A DNA stretch of 64,000 nucleotides from Sarcophilus harrisii (GCF_902635505.1 NC_045428.1:228114107-228178106), one strand, 5' to 3'; counted from the first letter of the stretch, positions 21,475 through 32,667 are shown. Program-made: numbers and translations. Notes: generated by a model not told the origin, from the sequence alone.

Positions 21475-21551
21475 TGCTTTTTTATCCTCAGTGCTAAGCA
21501 CAATACTTAGCCCATAGTAAGTGCTTAATAAGTGCTTGTTGAACTGAAAAT
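21360..21551 (+). mobile_element. L2 3' end with an AC expansion inside
   Basis: After the AC run come 'tatcctcagtgctaagcac', 'ccatagtaagtgcttaata' and 'agtgcttgttgaactg', the L2 3' terminus. Before it is a diverged L2 3' UTR. The two minus-strand frames (Val/Cys-rich) are the AC run read as protein. Confidence 0.75.
21433..21472 (+). repeat. (AC)n microsatellite within L2
   Basis: About 20 uninterrupted AC units. Confidence 0.95.
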
Positions 21552-21584
21552 ATCTTTTTACGTTAAACATATTGATGAGCTGTA

Positions 21585-21695
21585 CTTTTTTTGTCTTTAA
21601 AAACTGTTATATGGGATGGCTTGGTGGGAGAGGGAGGGATTCTGTAGGAAACTATGATGATATAAAAACAAAAACAAAATTTTTAAAAAGAAAAA
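21585..21695 (+). mobile_element. Possible L1 3'-terminal fragment
   Basis: 'gggatggcttggtgggaga' followed by 'gggagggattctg' and an A-rich end 'aaaatttttaaaaagaaa' resembles the G-rich L1 3' UTR terminus. Short, so tentative. Confidence 0.4.
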
Positions 21696-22455
21696 ATATT
21701 TTTACATTGCCTCCTATATAAGTCATCATGATTAAAATATTTCAGCATCTTTGTTCTTTTTCTCAGAGAGAAATCTCAGGTTTCATCTTGGAGAGACAAC
21801 TCCCCCTGCCAATAAACATTAGCAACTGCTCCTGCTCCACAATTTATGGTCTCAGAATGAGGTTCAGGGTCACATAGGACAACAACAACTACTTGAACCT
21901 GGTCCTTATAAAACTCTGAGGTTCTACTTGCCCACGGTGCACCTCTGCTCTGTAGTTCTATACAGTCATACAAAGAGCTTTCCCTCTAAAAAGTAAAATA
22001 CTCTGCCACCTGCTTACACCCACTGGGCTTTGGGCTGCCTGCCAGGCATCATCCGTGATCCTGGGGTATCACCAGCAAGAGGGTTGGTATTAAGGACAGG
22101 GTCTCCTAAAGGGGCTGGGGATCATTTGGAAACGCCCTACTGCTTCCCAAATGTGATCCAGCCTTATCTCTACAAACAATAGGCCCTTACCAAAGGTTTT
22201 CTATTGTTCCAGTTTCTTTTCTCAAAACCAGATTGCTTCAGAGACCACCAAATGCAATGGACTTTGTATTTTTATTCATGGGGCTGCAGTGCCCTCTGGT
22301 GGTTCCCTGTAAATCTCATCATAAAAGAGTCTTGTCATAACCTTCAAAATCAGAGCATCTGGAGTAATGGAAAAGATTTTATAAATTACTTGGCTCAACT
22401 CCCTCAGCTAGAAACTAGGAATTACTATCATCGTCACTGTTGTTCTTTGTTGCAT
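21696..22455. other. Unique intergenic sequence
   Basis: No repeat or known protein is recognised. The 134-codon frame at 22204-22608 runs into MIR sequence and is unsupported. Confidence 0.4.
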
Positions 22456-22790
22456 TATATTTCACAAGAAAAATCCCCAAAACCAAATAATGAGGTTGAT
22501 AGAACAAGGTTTTTCATCCCCTTTTTACAGATGAGCAAACTGAGACTCAAAGGTATGTTGGACATGGAGTCAGAACGACCTACCATTGGGCAAATTCATT
22601 TTTCTTAACTACAAAATTAAGGGTTTGGGTTTGATGACTTCTAAGATCTCTTTTAACTCTAAATCTGTAATTAGGACGACTTGCTCATGGCTCATAGACT
22701 CACATCCAGGTTCTTTGCTTTTACATTCAAGTCCACTGTTTTTCTGACTCCTACTTATAATTCCCTTTTTACAGATTTTAAATTGTTATT
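22456..22790 (-). mobile_element. Nested MIR-type fragments
   Basis: A minus MIR ('cccctttttacagatgagca', 'aactgagactcaaagg') at about 22500-22556 seems to continue at 22680-22760 ('cgacttgctcatggctcata'). A plus-oriented SINE/MIR piece at 22557-22675 ('gggcaaattcatttttctt') lies between. Confidence 0.55.
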
Positions 22791-22794
22791 TCAG

Positions 22795-23025
22795 GAAGTT
22801 AGGTGGTTCGCAGAGCCATGAAGTCAGAAGGACCTGATTTCAAATCCAATCTCTTACTAGCTGTGTGATTCTGGGCAAGTCACTTAACCTTGTTTGCCTC
22901 AGTTTTCTCATTTGTAAAATGAACTGGAGAAGGAAATGGCAAACCACTCTAGTATCTTTGTTAAGAAAACCCAAATGGGATCATGAAAAGTCGAAAAGAC
23001 TGAAAGGACTCAATGACAATAAAAC
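22795..23025 (+). mobile_element. Marsupial tRNA-headed SINE with RTE-like tail
   Basis: Head 'gaagttaggtggttcgcag', body 'ctgtgtgattctgggcaag' and 'cctcagttttctcatttg', tail 'ggagaaggaaatggcaaac' and 'atcatgaaaagtcgaaaa'. Full length. Confidence 0.88.
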
Positions 23026-23214
23026 TATTATTATCAATGCATCTTTCTTTGCATACTCATCTCTAAGTATTATCAGCTGCTTAATGATAGAATGAGGATG
23101 AGAATTTGAGGAGAATGTTGACAGTATTTCTGCAGCTGCCTACTACTGATAATGAGAGAGATAGGCAATCAGATGGGAGACTAATGTCCTAAGAAATATT
23201 TCCCAGAAATTTAC

Positions 23215-23480
23215 TGAGTTCATACATTCATAGATTTGGAACTAGAAGGGATCTTTTAGGGAATATCTAGCTAATTCCTTATTTTACAGATGAAGAAACT
23301 GAGTCCTGGAGAAATTAAGAGAGATAATAATTATAAAGCATTTAGCACAGTGCCTAGCACACAGTAATTGCCATGTAATTATTAGCTATGATGGTGTAAT
23401 TTGTCCATGACTCTCCAATAGAAAGTAACAGAGACAAAATTCAACCCAAGATCCTTTGTCCAAATATACATTATTCTCTT
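23215..23480 (-). mobile_element. MIR-related SINE with an inserted MIR end
   Basis: 'catagatttggaactagaag' and 'attttacagatgaagaaact' begin a minus copy. A plus-oriented MIR tail ('agcacagtgcctagcacaca') at 23340-23395 lies inside it. It resumes 'tttgtccatgactctccaat'. Confidence 0.6.
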
Positions 23481-23499
23481 CCATATACACTATGGTCCT

Positions 23500-23870
23500 G
23501 CCAAACTATCCTGTTCCTTTCACGTGGCACTTCATTTCTCATCTCTGAGATTTTATATTGGATGTTCCTCAGCCTAGAACATACTCCCATCTCACCTTCA
23601 CTTCTTATTCCTCTTTCCTTCAAGATTCATTCAAGAGACACCTTCTACATGAAGCCTTTATCCACCCTCCTCCAAATTATATTGTATCTATTTTGTGTAT
23701 ATCTGTATACAAAGAGATTAGCTCTTTTTTTCTTTTTATTAGATTATAAGCCTTTTGAAGGCAGGAGCTATTATTTTCCTTTTTTTTCTTTGAAGCATTA
23801 GTTCCTTGCCATAATGATGGATACATAATTGATGCTTAATAAATTCTTATGTGTTGACTGATTGATCCCA
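23500..23870 (+). mobile_element. L2 LINE 3' end
   Basis: 'cagcctagaacatactccca', 'tttccttcaagattcattca', 'tagattataagccttttgaa', 'ggcaggagctattatttt' and 'ttgatgcttaataaattc' follow the L2 3' UTR to its terminus. Confidence 0.88.
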
Positions 23871-24559
23871 CAGTCTTTTCTCCCACCAGTCAATTCACTT
23901 CCTCCCCTTTGAGCATCAAGAGACTTCAGTACATTCACCTTATTATGATCTCTCATTATTTGTCTACAAGTACTCTAACTCAATAAATCTGAATTTATAA
24001 AGCTGATAAATCAGAAGTTGAGATTCATATTGTAAATGGACTCTTGGCTGCAAAGAAACATTTCATTTAAATAAAAGCTTCTCTAGTGCATTTAAGTTTA
24101 TAGATCATTAACCAATTGACAAAAGCTTGGGTACAGAGAAATTTAAGACTAAGATGTTCCTAGTCATTTGATCAACAAGCATATTGTAATCAAGATGCCA
24201 GACTTAAAAGAAGCATAGAGTTAAGCTCTATACTATTTCTTCACAATGATCTAGAAAGTGTATGAGATCAAATTTTGTTTGGGAAAGCCTAGGAAAAAAA
24301 TCACAGTGAGTCATTTTTCCAGCTGAGGAATAGCTTAGGTCATTAGCCCAGCATAAAGCTTTTAGTGGAATAGCCACATCAGTATTCCCAAGCCAAAGAG
24401 GAGCCAACAATTCAGTCACTCCAAACATGCAGTCTCCAAAGTAGCTATCAGTAAATTAATAATTCAGCAGTCTACTCCTAAACAAGAAAAGAACCAAACC
24501 TGGGATTAGAACTTGCAGAGCTCAGATCAAGAGAATAATAAATAGACCTCCCTCCAGAT
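23871..24559. other. Unique AT-rich sequence
   Basis: No gene seen. The right part may already belong to the L1 5' region; I cannot fix that boundary. Confidence 0.35.
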
Positions 24560-26085
24560 CACACCACTTTAGGTACATAGAGAGCTTGCAGGATCCTATC
24601 CTGAGCTGTAAAACCAACAAAAGTGTGTCAAAGGATGTAAACTCAGGCCAGACAATCCCCTAGAATTGACCAGCACATAGGCAAAAGCAAAAAGTAGGCA
24701 GGAAAAAAATAAATACAAAAAGAGAATTATCTAAAACAGATACAAGCAAAATGTCAAACAAAACTATAACTTGGACACAAAACCAAGAAAAATTCCTAGA
24801 AGAGTTAAAGCTAGAAGGTTCTTTTTTAATCTAAAAATTATTTTAAAAAGTAAATAAGAGCAACAGAGGGAAAATGGGAAAGGAAAAGAGAACTAAGGAA
24901 GAAAGATATAAAAAGAAAGTCAACAATTTAGGAAAAGAGGTACAAAGCCTTCTTGAAGAAAATTATCTTTATAAATTAGGATTTAAACAAATGGAGGCTG
25001 ATACCATAGGACATTAAGAAATAATAAAACAAAGTCAAAAGTCTAAAATAAAAGAAAAAAATGTGAAAAATCCCATAGATATTTCAACAACTGGAAAAAC
25101 CTGGGGAGAGATATTTTTTAAATCATTTGACTACCTGAAATCCATGTGCCAAAAAAAGGTTTAGATACATATTTTTAAAAAATCATAAAAGAAAATTATC
25201 CCAGATCTAGAACTCTTGGTCAAGGAAAAATCAGTCAGAAAGAAAAAAGTCAAGTATTGAGGAGCTACAGTCAATATCAAACAAGATTTAGCAGACACCA
25301 CTTAAGAGAAAAGAAAGTTTGGAATATCATATTCCAGAAGGCAAAGAATCTAGATTTGCAATCAAGAATAACCAACTCAGCAAAACAGTATAATCCTACC
25401 AAAGAAATACGAATCTTTAAGGAAATAGAGGATATCCAAACATTCCTTTTGAAAAACTTAGAGCTGAGTAGAAAATCTATCATATAAACACAAGAGTCGA
25501 GAAATATGAAAAGGTAAACATGAGTGAGAAATCATAAAGGACTAAATAAAGCTCTTCTGCTTATAATCTTAGGGATTTACAGAAGACAATAGATAATAAA
25601 ACAATAAAATTAAGGAACTTCAACTCATTTTCCCCACATTTAGATAAGTGTGGCCAAAAAAAATAAAAAAGAAGTTAAGGACATAAACAAAATATTATAA
25701 ATGTTAGCTATTATATATCTCTAGAGGGAGTAATCTCATGAGGGGGAAGGGAATATATCTGTTTCTAAGATGTGCATAAAATCTTCAAAAAACTGAGCAT
25801 GTACTAAGGAATAAAACCTCACAAACAAATACAGAAAAACAGAAATACTAAATACTTTTTTACTAGCCTTAATGTAACAAAAATTATATTTGATATAGAG
25901 AACTTTTGACAAAGATTAAAAATTAATTGGAAACCAAATTACTTAATCTTAAAGAATGGCTGAGTCAAAGAATAAATCATAGAAACAATCAGTAAGTTCA
26001 TTAAAGATTATGACAAAAATTATACAACCCACCAAAATTTGTAGTATGCAGTCAAGATATAAAAGTCAAAAATTAAAAAAACGCT
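24560..26085 (+). mobile_element. L1 LINE, ORF1 and part of ORF2, internally deleted
   Basis: The ORF1 C-terminal domain is at 25257-25487. About 300 bp later, at 25780-26085, the sequence already matches the part of ORF2 just after the endonuclease domain ('attaattggaaaccaaatta', compare human 'TWKLNNLLLN'). Most of the endonuclease region is therefore missing. Upstream, 24700-25250 fits the ORF1 N-terminal and coiled-coil region. Left boundary uncertain. Confidence 0.8.
25257..25487 (+). pseudogene. L1 ORF1p C-terminal domain, decayed
   Basis: The 76-codon frame contains 'LREKKVWNIIFQKAKNL' and 'DLQSRITNSAK'. Human ORF1p has 'LQARREWGPIFNILKEKNF' and 'QPRISYPAK' in its C-terminal domain. 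Upstream and downstream of this frame the reading is broken. It is a LINE remnant, not a host gene. Confidence 0.85.
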
Positions 26086-26099
26086 CTGAGATAGATGAA

Positions 26100-26290
26100 A
26101 TAGAGAAATGACAGAAAATATATATGTATACATATATAAACATAAGATGCACACATAAATATATGTACATATATTCACATATATAGGTGTATATACACAC
26201 AAATAGCATATAGGTATACATGCATGTCTATGTGTACATGTGCATATACCTACATTCATGTGCCTGATTATATATATACATATATATATA
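26100..26290. repeat. (TA)n/(CA)n low-complexity sequence
   Basis: 'atatatgtatacatatat'-type sequence separating the L1 remnant from the following L2. It explains the Cys/Tyr-rich minus frame at 26020-26259. Confidence 0.85.
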
Positions 26291-26578
26291 GCAAATTTTG
26301 GGGAAAGAGAGTACTGGCAACTGGAGGATGAGAAAAGGCTTCATATAAAAAGTTTTGGGGAAAAAAAGGTTTGAAAAGAATTAAGAGATTCTAAATGGCA
26401 GAGGTTAGGAGAGAGTGTATTTCAAGCATGGAGGTTAACTCCAAGAAAGAGATGATAGAAATAGTGGTGTATATTAATAACTGCAAAGAGTCTGGTTTTA
26501 TATAACAAGGCTAGAAAGGTAGATTAACATCCAGTTATAAAGGGCTTCAAAAGCTAAACAAAATATTTCATTACATTC

Positions 26579-27002
26579 AAATTACATAATTTGATTATCT
26601 ATTCCTCAACAGATGAACACCCTCATTAATTTTCAATTCTTTACCACCACAAAAAGACATGTATATACTGATGAAAAGCAAAGTAAGCAGAATCCAAAAA
26701 ACAGCTTCTATCATTGGAAAGATGAAAAACTTTGAAAGACTCTAAAACTCTGACCAATGCAGTGAGCAATCATGATTCTGGAGGATTGAAGATAAAGCAG
26801 GTCACTCCCCTCCTTTTAGGGAATTGATGGACTCAAGGTCAAATTGAGAGATCAGTTTTAGAAATGGCCATTGTGAGAATGCATTTGACTTAACTATGTA
26901 AAAATATACATATACATGTAAAACTATGTAAAAATATACAAGGCTTTTGTTTTTTGTTTTTTTTTTTCAGGTAGAGGGGAAGAGAAAATTAGTGCATATT
27001 AA
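26579..27002. mobile_element. L1 fragments inserted in L2
   Basis: 26579-26650 matches the L1 ORF2 end in minus orientation ('gatgaacaccctcattaatt', 'ttctttaccaccacaaaaag'). 26651-27002 reads as an L1 3' end in plus orientation ('gatgaaaagcaaagtaagca', then a T-rich stretch and 'gtagaggggaagagaaaa'). Such an inverted junction is what L1 twin priming leaves. Confidence 0.6.
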
Positions 27003-27655
27003 CTAATTTTTTAAAGTATTGTTTTTATGTCCAAAGGACTGTACATACCTTTGATTCAGCAGTACTATTATTGGGTCTGTATCCCAAGGAAATCATAAAG
27101 GATGGAAAAGGACCCACATGTGCAAAAATGTTTGTAGCAGCTCTTTTTTGTGATGGCAAAGAATTGGAAAATGAATAAATGCCCATCAATTGGGGAATGC
27201 TTGAATAAGTTATGGTATTTGAAAGTAATGGAATTCTATTGTTCTATAAAAAATGATGAACAAGTTGATTTTACAAAGATATGGAAAGATTTACAGGAAC
27301 TAATGTAGAAGCAAAATAAACAGAACCAGGAATACATTGTACATGTAACAGCAAGATTGTGCAACGATCAATTATGAAAGGTTTGTTTCTTTTTAGTGTT
27401 TGAGCATTCCAAGGTAATCCCAATAAACTCTGGATAGAAAACGCCATCTGAAGCCAGAGAGAGAACTGTGGAGATGCAAATCAACACATGCTATGTTCAG
27501 TTTTTTTCCTTCTGTTTTTATTTCTCATGATTTTTTTTCCTGATCTTTTTCCTCCCAATATAATTCATTAAAAAGTATATTAAAATGAATGTACAACCAA
27601 AACCAGAAAAAATGAAAGTTAAAAAATTTTTTGAAAGTGTTGTTATTATTGTTTT
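27003..27655 (+). mobile_element. L1 LINE 3' end
   Basis: 'gggtctgtatcccaaggaaa', 'atgtgcaaaaatgtttgtag', 'ccatcaattggggaatgctt' and 'cagaaccaggaatacattgt' follow the L1 ORF2 end and 3' UTR in plus orientation. It lies directly after another L1 3' end and inside the L2 copy. Confidence 0.85.
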
Positions 27656-29076
27656 TTTTTTTACATGAAACAGATCAATTTGTATTCAGTCTTCCAGACA
27701 ATAGAGAACCACTAGAGTTTATTGAGTGGAGGAGTGACAAGATCAGATCTGCACTTTAGACAAACGACTTTGGTAGCTGTAGCAGATGTTTAGAGAGGGG
27801 GACAAATGTGAAGCAGACAGAATAATTAGGAAGATAGTATAGTAGTCCAGGTAAGAGATGACAAGGACTGGTACTAGAAGAGTTACCTATGAGTCTCAGA
27901 AGAAAGAAGATGAACACAAGAGATATTGTGGATATAGAAATAATATTTGGCCAATAATTCAATGCAGGGTAAGACAAATTGAAAAAATTAAGTAACACTA
28001 GGATTTTGAACCTGAGTAACTGGATAAATAATGGTGCCCTTGACAGAAATAAGGCAGTTCAAAAGTTTGGTTGATTTGAGGGGAAAAAGTCATGAATTTA
28101 GCTTTGGCTATATTGAGTTTGAGATGTTTTGGGGATATCTAGCTTAAAATATTAGATAAATACTTGGAGACAGGCAATTAGAATTCAGGAGGAAGACAGG
28201 TTAGATATATAGATCAGGGAGTAATAGCATAAAAACGATCATTAAATCTGTGAAAGCTGATAAGGTCATTAGTTAAGAGTAGAGAAAGAAAAGGAGAGCC
28301 CAGGACAATCCTTTGGAAGTGTTTTCACAGTCAGGATATATTATATGGAAAATGAACTAGCATAAGAGCCTATGGTAAGACAGGTAGGACAAATCCAAAG
28401 AGGACAAAGAATTAGAAGAACAAATGTGTCAAATACTACAAAGGATACCATAAGGATGAGAAATTAAAAAAAAATCAAACTTGATAATTAAAAAATCACT
28501 AGTAACTATAGAAGGAATAGCTTCAATGGAATCATGAGGTTAGAAGCCAAATTACAAAGGACTGAGAAGTAAAGGAGAGGAGAGGAAATAGATAAACAGG
28601 AATAGATAGTTTTCCTCCCTCAGAATTTGGATATGAAAAAGGAGAGATCTATGAAAATGTTTTAAGGGAATGTCAGAAGAGTTTAAAAAAAAAAGTGAGA
28701 GAATTTTGTTTTGTCTTTTGCAGGACTGAGAGAAAGAGCCGTAAGTAGGGAAAGATAGAAGATTAAAGGGAGGATGATTTCAGAGGCAATCTACAGAAGA
28801 CAGTAGGAAATGGGGTCAAGGGAATCTGTAAAGAGAATAACATCGGTAAGGAGAAGGGTAATCTCTTCATAAAAGAGTGAGGAAGGAAACTTTCAGTAGA
28901 TGGTATGGAAGAAGTATATTGCAGGCATGTGAGACAGTCAGAACAAAATCATTAAGATGAAAGGCAAAAGCCACAGACCATTTTGACTGGACTGCAGAAT
29001 GGAGTAAGAAAGAAGAATAAGGTTAGGAAGGACTTTAAATGCGACCATACAGAAGAGTTAGTATTTGATCCTATAA

Positions 29077-29312
29077 GTAATTCTTGTTTGTCCTTCCTTC
29101 TCAAAGATGACCATGAATCAGGAAGGAGATGCCATGACAAACATGTGAATGGCTTTAAGGGAAGGACACCTGGGCAAAGTCACCAGCTTCACTTTGTTCT
29201 CCAGAGACATTTGGGTCTAGTGCCAAAATATAGATCAGAAGGACTAGAGATGGCCCTTGTTACAATGGGAATCTTGGCCTTTTTGAGCTGTCTTTCTCAG
29301 ATATGTTTGTCT
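29077..29312 (+). mobile_element. SINE-like interspersed repeat
   Basis: 'gtccttccttctcaaagatg', 'aggagatgccatgacaaac', 'caaagtcaccagcttcactt', 'gagatggcccttgttacaat' and 'cttggcctttttgagctg' match a repeat I know from marsupial genomes but cannot name. The 116-codon frame (28983-29333) is this repeat joined to L2. Confidence 0.6.
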
Positions 29313-29820
29313 GAGGCAATAATGCACATTTAATGACTAAAGCTAGGTAAAAAATGAGGCAAAGAATACTTTTTTATTTAGTAAAAAAAAAAAAGTGAAA
29401 TCAAAATGGAAAGGGAAGACTTTCAGCTTTTCTGGCTAACACAGAAATATTGCTATTTATAATAACTTATAATAACTAATTTATAATAAATCAATCTCAG
29501 AGTTTTGTGAGATCGAATCAGTCTACAAATTTTAACTGGCATATGAACAAGCTATTTTCCCCCTCTTCATTTCTTACTTGGTTGCACTCTTTTGTCCTTC
29601 TCATCTTATTCTAGGAAGGAACTTCTTCATCCTAGAAAATCACTTCAGTGCTGTAACTTGCACTTCATAAAATCCCCTGACCCTGGTACCCTTCCCTCTG
29701 ATTGGAGAGCAGAACCACCATTGAAGGACGTCCTCCTGTTTTTTTCTTTTCTGTTTTCTACCTGGCTGAACTAACCTGGGTTTCTCCATCATTCCCCTAA
29801 ATGCTTTTCAGCATTTAATG
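29313..29820. other. Unassigned part of the insertion in L2
   Basis: AT-rich left half, with an A-run at 29383-29395. The right half is unlike anything I recognise. Together with the SINE-like repeat it makes up the 745-bp insertion. Its class is undetermined. Confidence 0.35.
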
Positions 29821-30034
29821 TAGGTAATAGGAAGCAGAAGAATGGCAGATGGTCAGATCTTTGCTTTAGGAAAATCATTCTGGCAAGTTGTGTGGAACAC
29901 TGATTGGAAAGGGGCTAAATTTGAATAATAAACTAGGAGACAAATGCAGTATTCCAGGTTAAAAAAAATGGAGAAGGTATGAATTAGGATTATGAATAGA
30001 GAGAAAGGGGAAAGAAAGGCAAAGAATCTCTAAA

Positions 30035-30385
30035 ATCCTAGAATGTTGAAACTGAAAATAACCTTTATTTTAGTCATGTCTCTGTCTTTGTAAACCCATT
30101 TAGGGTTTTCTTAACAGAGATACTGGACTGGTTTGACATTTCCTTCTCCAGCTCATTTTTACAAATAAGGAAACCAAGCCAAACAGAATATAAAGACCTG
30201 CCCAGCTAATAAGTGACTGAGGTCAAATCTGAATTCAGCTCTTCCTGACTCCCAACCTTAGAGAATATCAAATCCTCCCCCTGGAAACTCATTTTACAGC
30301 TGGGGAAACTGAGCTCAGAAAATCCAAGTTTAGGATTCATAGCCAGGTCTCCTTGCTCCTTAATATTCCTTGCATTCCACCATTC
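30035..30385 (-). mobile_element. MIR-related SINE split by a younger SINE
   Basis: 'cctagaatgttgaaactgaa' (30038) and 'ctcattttacagctggggaa' (30289) belong to one minus MIR-like copy. The SINE at 30075-30250 lies between them. Confidence 0.65.
30075..30250 (-). mobile_element. Marsupial SINE, minus orientation
   Basis: The RTE-like tail is read first ('agggttttcttaacagagat', 'gacatttccttctccagctc'), then the body ('acctgcccagctaataagtg', 'tctgaattcagctcttcc'). Confidence 0.78.
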
Positions 30386-30960
30386 ACCACCTCTACTAAT
30401 ATTTCATTGAGAAAATACAATTCTGTTTCTGCACAGTTATTTTGGACTCATCTATTTCATGAAGAAAAGTACACCTGTATATGTCACTTTTGATGAGGAG
30501 CAATTGCCTGGAGAAAGCTGATGCAAACAAGCACTTTGTAAAAACAAAAAAACAAAAACAAAAACAAAAACAACAAAAAAAACAGGCCCACAAAATGAAG
30601 ATGATTATATATTTGGACTTGTGTAACCACCTGCCAAGACTCATCCGAGCCACTAATGGAAAATTGAGTTCTTTGGAAAGTAATCAGCTTGAGGCTTGGT
30701 AACAGCAATACCTCTTTGTCCATAACTCACCCTTGGGAGCTCCAATAAATGGCACTGAGGTTATGAAGCCAGCAGATGGCACTCCTGCCACTGAGTCCTC
30801 CTAGGAGCTCATAGAATCCCATGCAATTCATGTGCATTTCCCCCCCCAGATTTTTGCATTTTTTAATCAAGAAACTAATTCTTCTAAATGTATTTTTAAA
30901 TTCTGTTGATGCTTTTCTTTGACTCTTCCAACACCTTTGTCTACTTCCTGGCTTCCATCC
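30386..30960. other. Unique sequence with A-rich tract
   Basis: An (AAAAAC)n-type tract at 30541-30583 gives rise to Lys/Gln- and Phe/Cys-rich frames on the two strands. No gene seen. Confidence 0.45.
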
Positions 30961-31055
30961 TCTATTTGTTGTTTGTTTGTGTTCAGTCCCATTATTCATC
31001 CCCTGTTGGGAATTTCCTGGCAAAGACACTGCAGTGGTTTGCTGTTTATTCTTGT
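30961..31055 (-). mobile_element. SINE tail fragment
   Basis: 'ggaatttcctggcaaagaca' followed by 'ctgcagtggtttgct' is the RTE-like tail in minus orientation. Confidence 0.6.
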
Positions 31056-31094
31056 ATCATAGTGGCAGAGAGTCTAAGTTTAGGAATCTTATCA

Positions 31095-31250
31095 CGAAAT
31101 TAAAGAAATGACTTTAGTTGGAATCCTAGCTCTGCTGCTACATGTGTAAATCTGGGCAAATGACTTCCTCTCTCTGAAAACCAATTTCCTCTTTTATAAA
31201 ATGAGAACATTAGACTAGCTGTTTCCTAAATTCCCTGGAATCTATGATCC
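31095..31250 (+). mobile_element. MIR-family SINE
   Basis: 'ggaatcctagctctgctgct', 'aatctgggcaaatgacttcc' and 'ggaatctatgatcctataa' give a plus-oriented MIR core. Confidence 0.75.
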
Positions 31251-31377
31251 TATAACTTACAATCTATATAATACAAGTCATGAAGTAACAAGCACCTAGA
31301 TGAGGTCAGACTGATGACCTAGAAGATTCAAAAGGAATGGGTTGGGCTTCTAGGGAAATTAGGAAAGATATCATAAA

Positions 31378-31605
31378 GTGGATATGTAAGGCCGTGGATA
31401 AAGTTCCAATTCTGGAATCAGGAAGACCTGAGTTCAAATATGACCTCAGATAACTTACTTGCAGTGTGACTCTGGGCAAATCAGTTTCCTTATCTGTAAA
31501 ATGAGTTGGATAAAAAAAATGACAAATCACTCCAGGATGTTTGCTAATAAAACCCCAAAATGAGGTCATAAAGAGTCAGACATAATTGAACAACAACAAT
31601 AATAT
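31378..31605 (+). mobile_element. Marsupial tRNA-headed SINE with RTE-like tail
   Basis: 'aggaagacctgagttcaaat', 'gtgtgactctgggcaaatca', 'aagagtcagacataattga' and 'acaacaacaataa'. Full length with its A/C-rich end. Confidence 0.88.
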
Positions 31606-31744
31606 AATGGTAGAATCTGAAGACCTTGAAGGAAATGTATTTCCAAAAATGGCAATAGAGGCAAGAGAATATGTTCTAAACACAAGAATGACAAATTCAA
31701 ATGTTCAGAAGGCATCAGAAACTTGTGTGGAAAACTGAACTCAT

Positions 31745-32545
31745 CTTTTCTCCGAAACCTCTTTGCTCCCCAAATCTCCCTGTTTCTGTCAAGCATACCC
31801 CTATTCTTCTAATCTGTCAATTCCTAACCTCAGCACATCTCCAACTCTTTACTCTCTTCACCCCAACATCAAGTCAGTTGCCAAATCTTATCATTTTTAC
31901 CTTTGCCACATCTCTTAGATATGGATCTCTTAGGGTCTCCCACCTTAGTTCAGTTCCTCATCACCTCTTACCTAGATCATTGCAGCAGCCTGATAGTTGG
32001 TCCTCCCACTTCAAGTCTTTCATCACTCCAGTCCATTCAGCATACTGCTGACAAAGTAGTTTTCCTTAAGCACAGATCTGATCATGTGATTCCCCATTTT
32101 TGGCTTTTAAAATCTTATATAACAAGTTCTTTCTGGCCTCATTGGACATTATTCCCCCTCCCAACCTCTTCAGTCCAACTAAATTGGTCTTCTTTCTGTT
32201 TCTAACATAACACTCCATTTCCCACCTCCACTTTTTTGCACTGGCTAAACCTGGAAGTTGCTTGGAATGCATTTCCTCTTTGCCTTTGCCTCACTGGAGT
32301 CTCTTCCTTCCAGATGCAGCTGACAATTTTCTAATGCCCTGCCTCCCAAGCTACCTTATATCTAACTGTTTTGTACAAATTTGTTTTGTTAACTCTATAT
32401 TTATGCTGTGTGTGTGTATATTTACTTGTTATCTCTCCAATGGAATACTGACTCATTGCAAATAGGAATTGTTTCACTATTGGTACTTGTATTCCCCATA
32501 ACTGATAGTAAGTAAGTGCTTTATAAATATTTACTGATTGAATCA
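31745..32545 (+). mobile_element. L2 LINE, end of RT ORF through 3' terminus
   Basis: 'cacatctcttagatatggat', 'cttacctagatcattgcagc', 'cttaagcacagatctgatca' and 'tgtgattccccatttttgg' are the late ORF and early 3' UTR. 'agtaagtgctttataaatat' and 'ttactgattgaatcaa' are the terminus. About 800 bp continuous. The 100- and 116-codon frames here (31701-32205) are relics of the L2 ORF, not host genes. Confidence 0.88.
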
Positions 32546-32599
32546 AGAACTTCTTGTTCTGACCCCAATATTTTTCCCAACCTTCTGTCTCAGTATTTC

Positions 32600-32667
32600 C
32601 CAATATGAAGAATCAGCATAATCTAGTTATAGAACACTGAACTTGGAACTGGAAAATAAGGAGAATT

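Larger units (their letters stand above)
26291..28935 (-). mobile_element. L2 LINE with reverse-transcriptase region, split by L1 pieces
   Basis: Minus-strand L2 at 26291-26578 (3' UTR side: 'atggaggttaactccaagaa', 'gggcttcaaaagctaaac') resumes at 27660 ('gacaatagagaaccactaga') and continues to 28935. Read on minus, 28430-28445 corresponds to the 'AAFDT' region of the L2 reverse transcriptase and about 28230 to its 'YADD' region. Both are decayed. Over 1.5 kb of L2 is represented. Confidence 0.82.
28936..30030 (-). mobile_element. Second L2 copy, split by a 745-bp insertion
   Basis: L2 antisense text at 28936-29075 ('ggaaggactttaaatgcg', 'agtatttgatcctataagta') resumes at 29821 ('ggtaataggaagcagaag', 'atggtcagatctttgcttta') and runs to 30030. 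The two parts join without loss, so 29076-29820 is a later insertion. Confidence 0.7.

Noticed and set aside
29570-29820. Possible LTR of an endogenous retrovirus
   Set aside because: Only a vague TATA-like stretch. No paired repeat, primer site or family recognised.
31701-32205. Overlapping 116- and 100-codon frames as a possible gene
   Set aside because: The stretch is L2 late-ORF and 3' UTR sequence.
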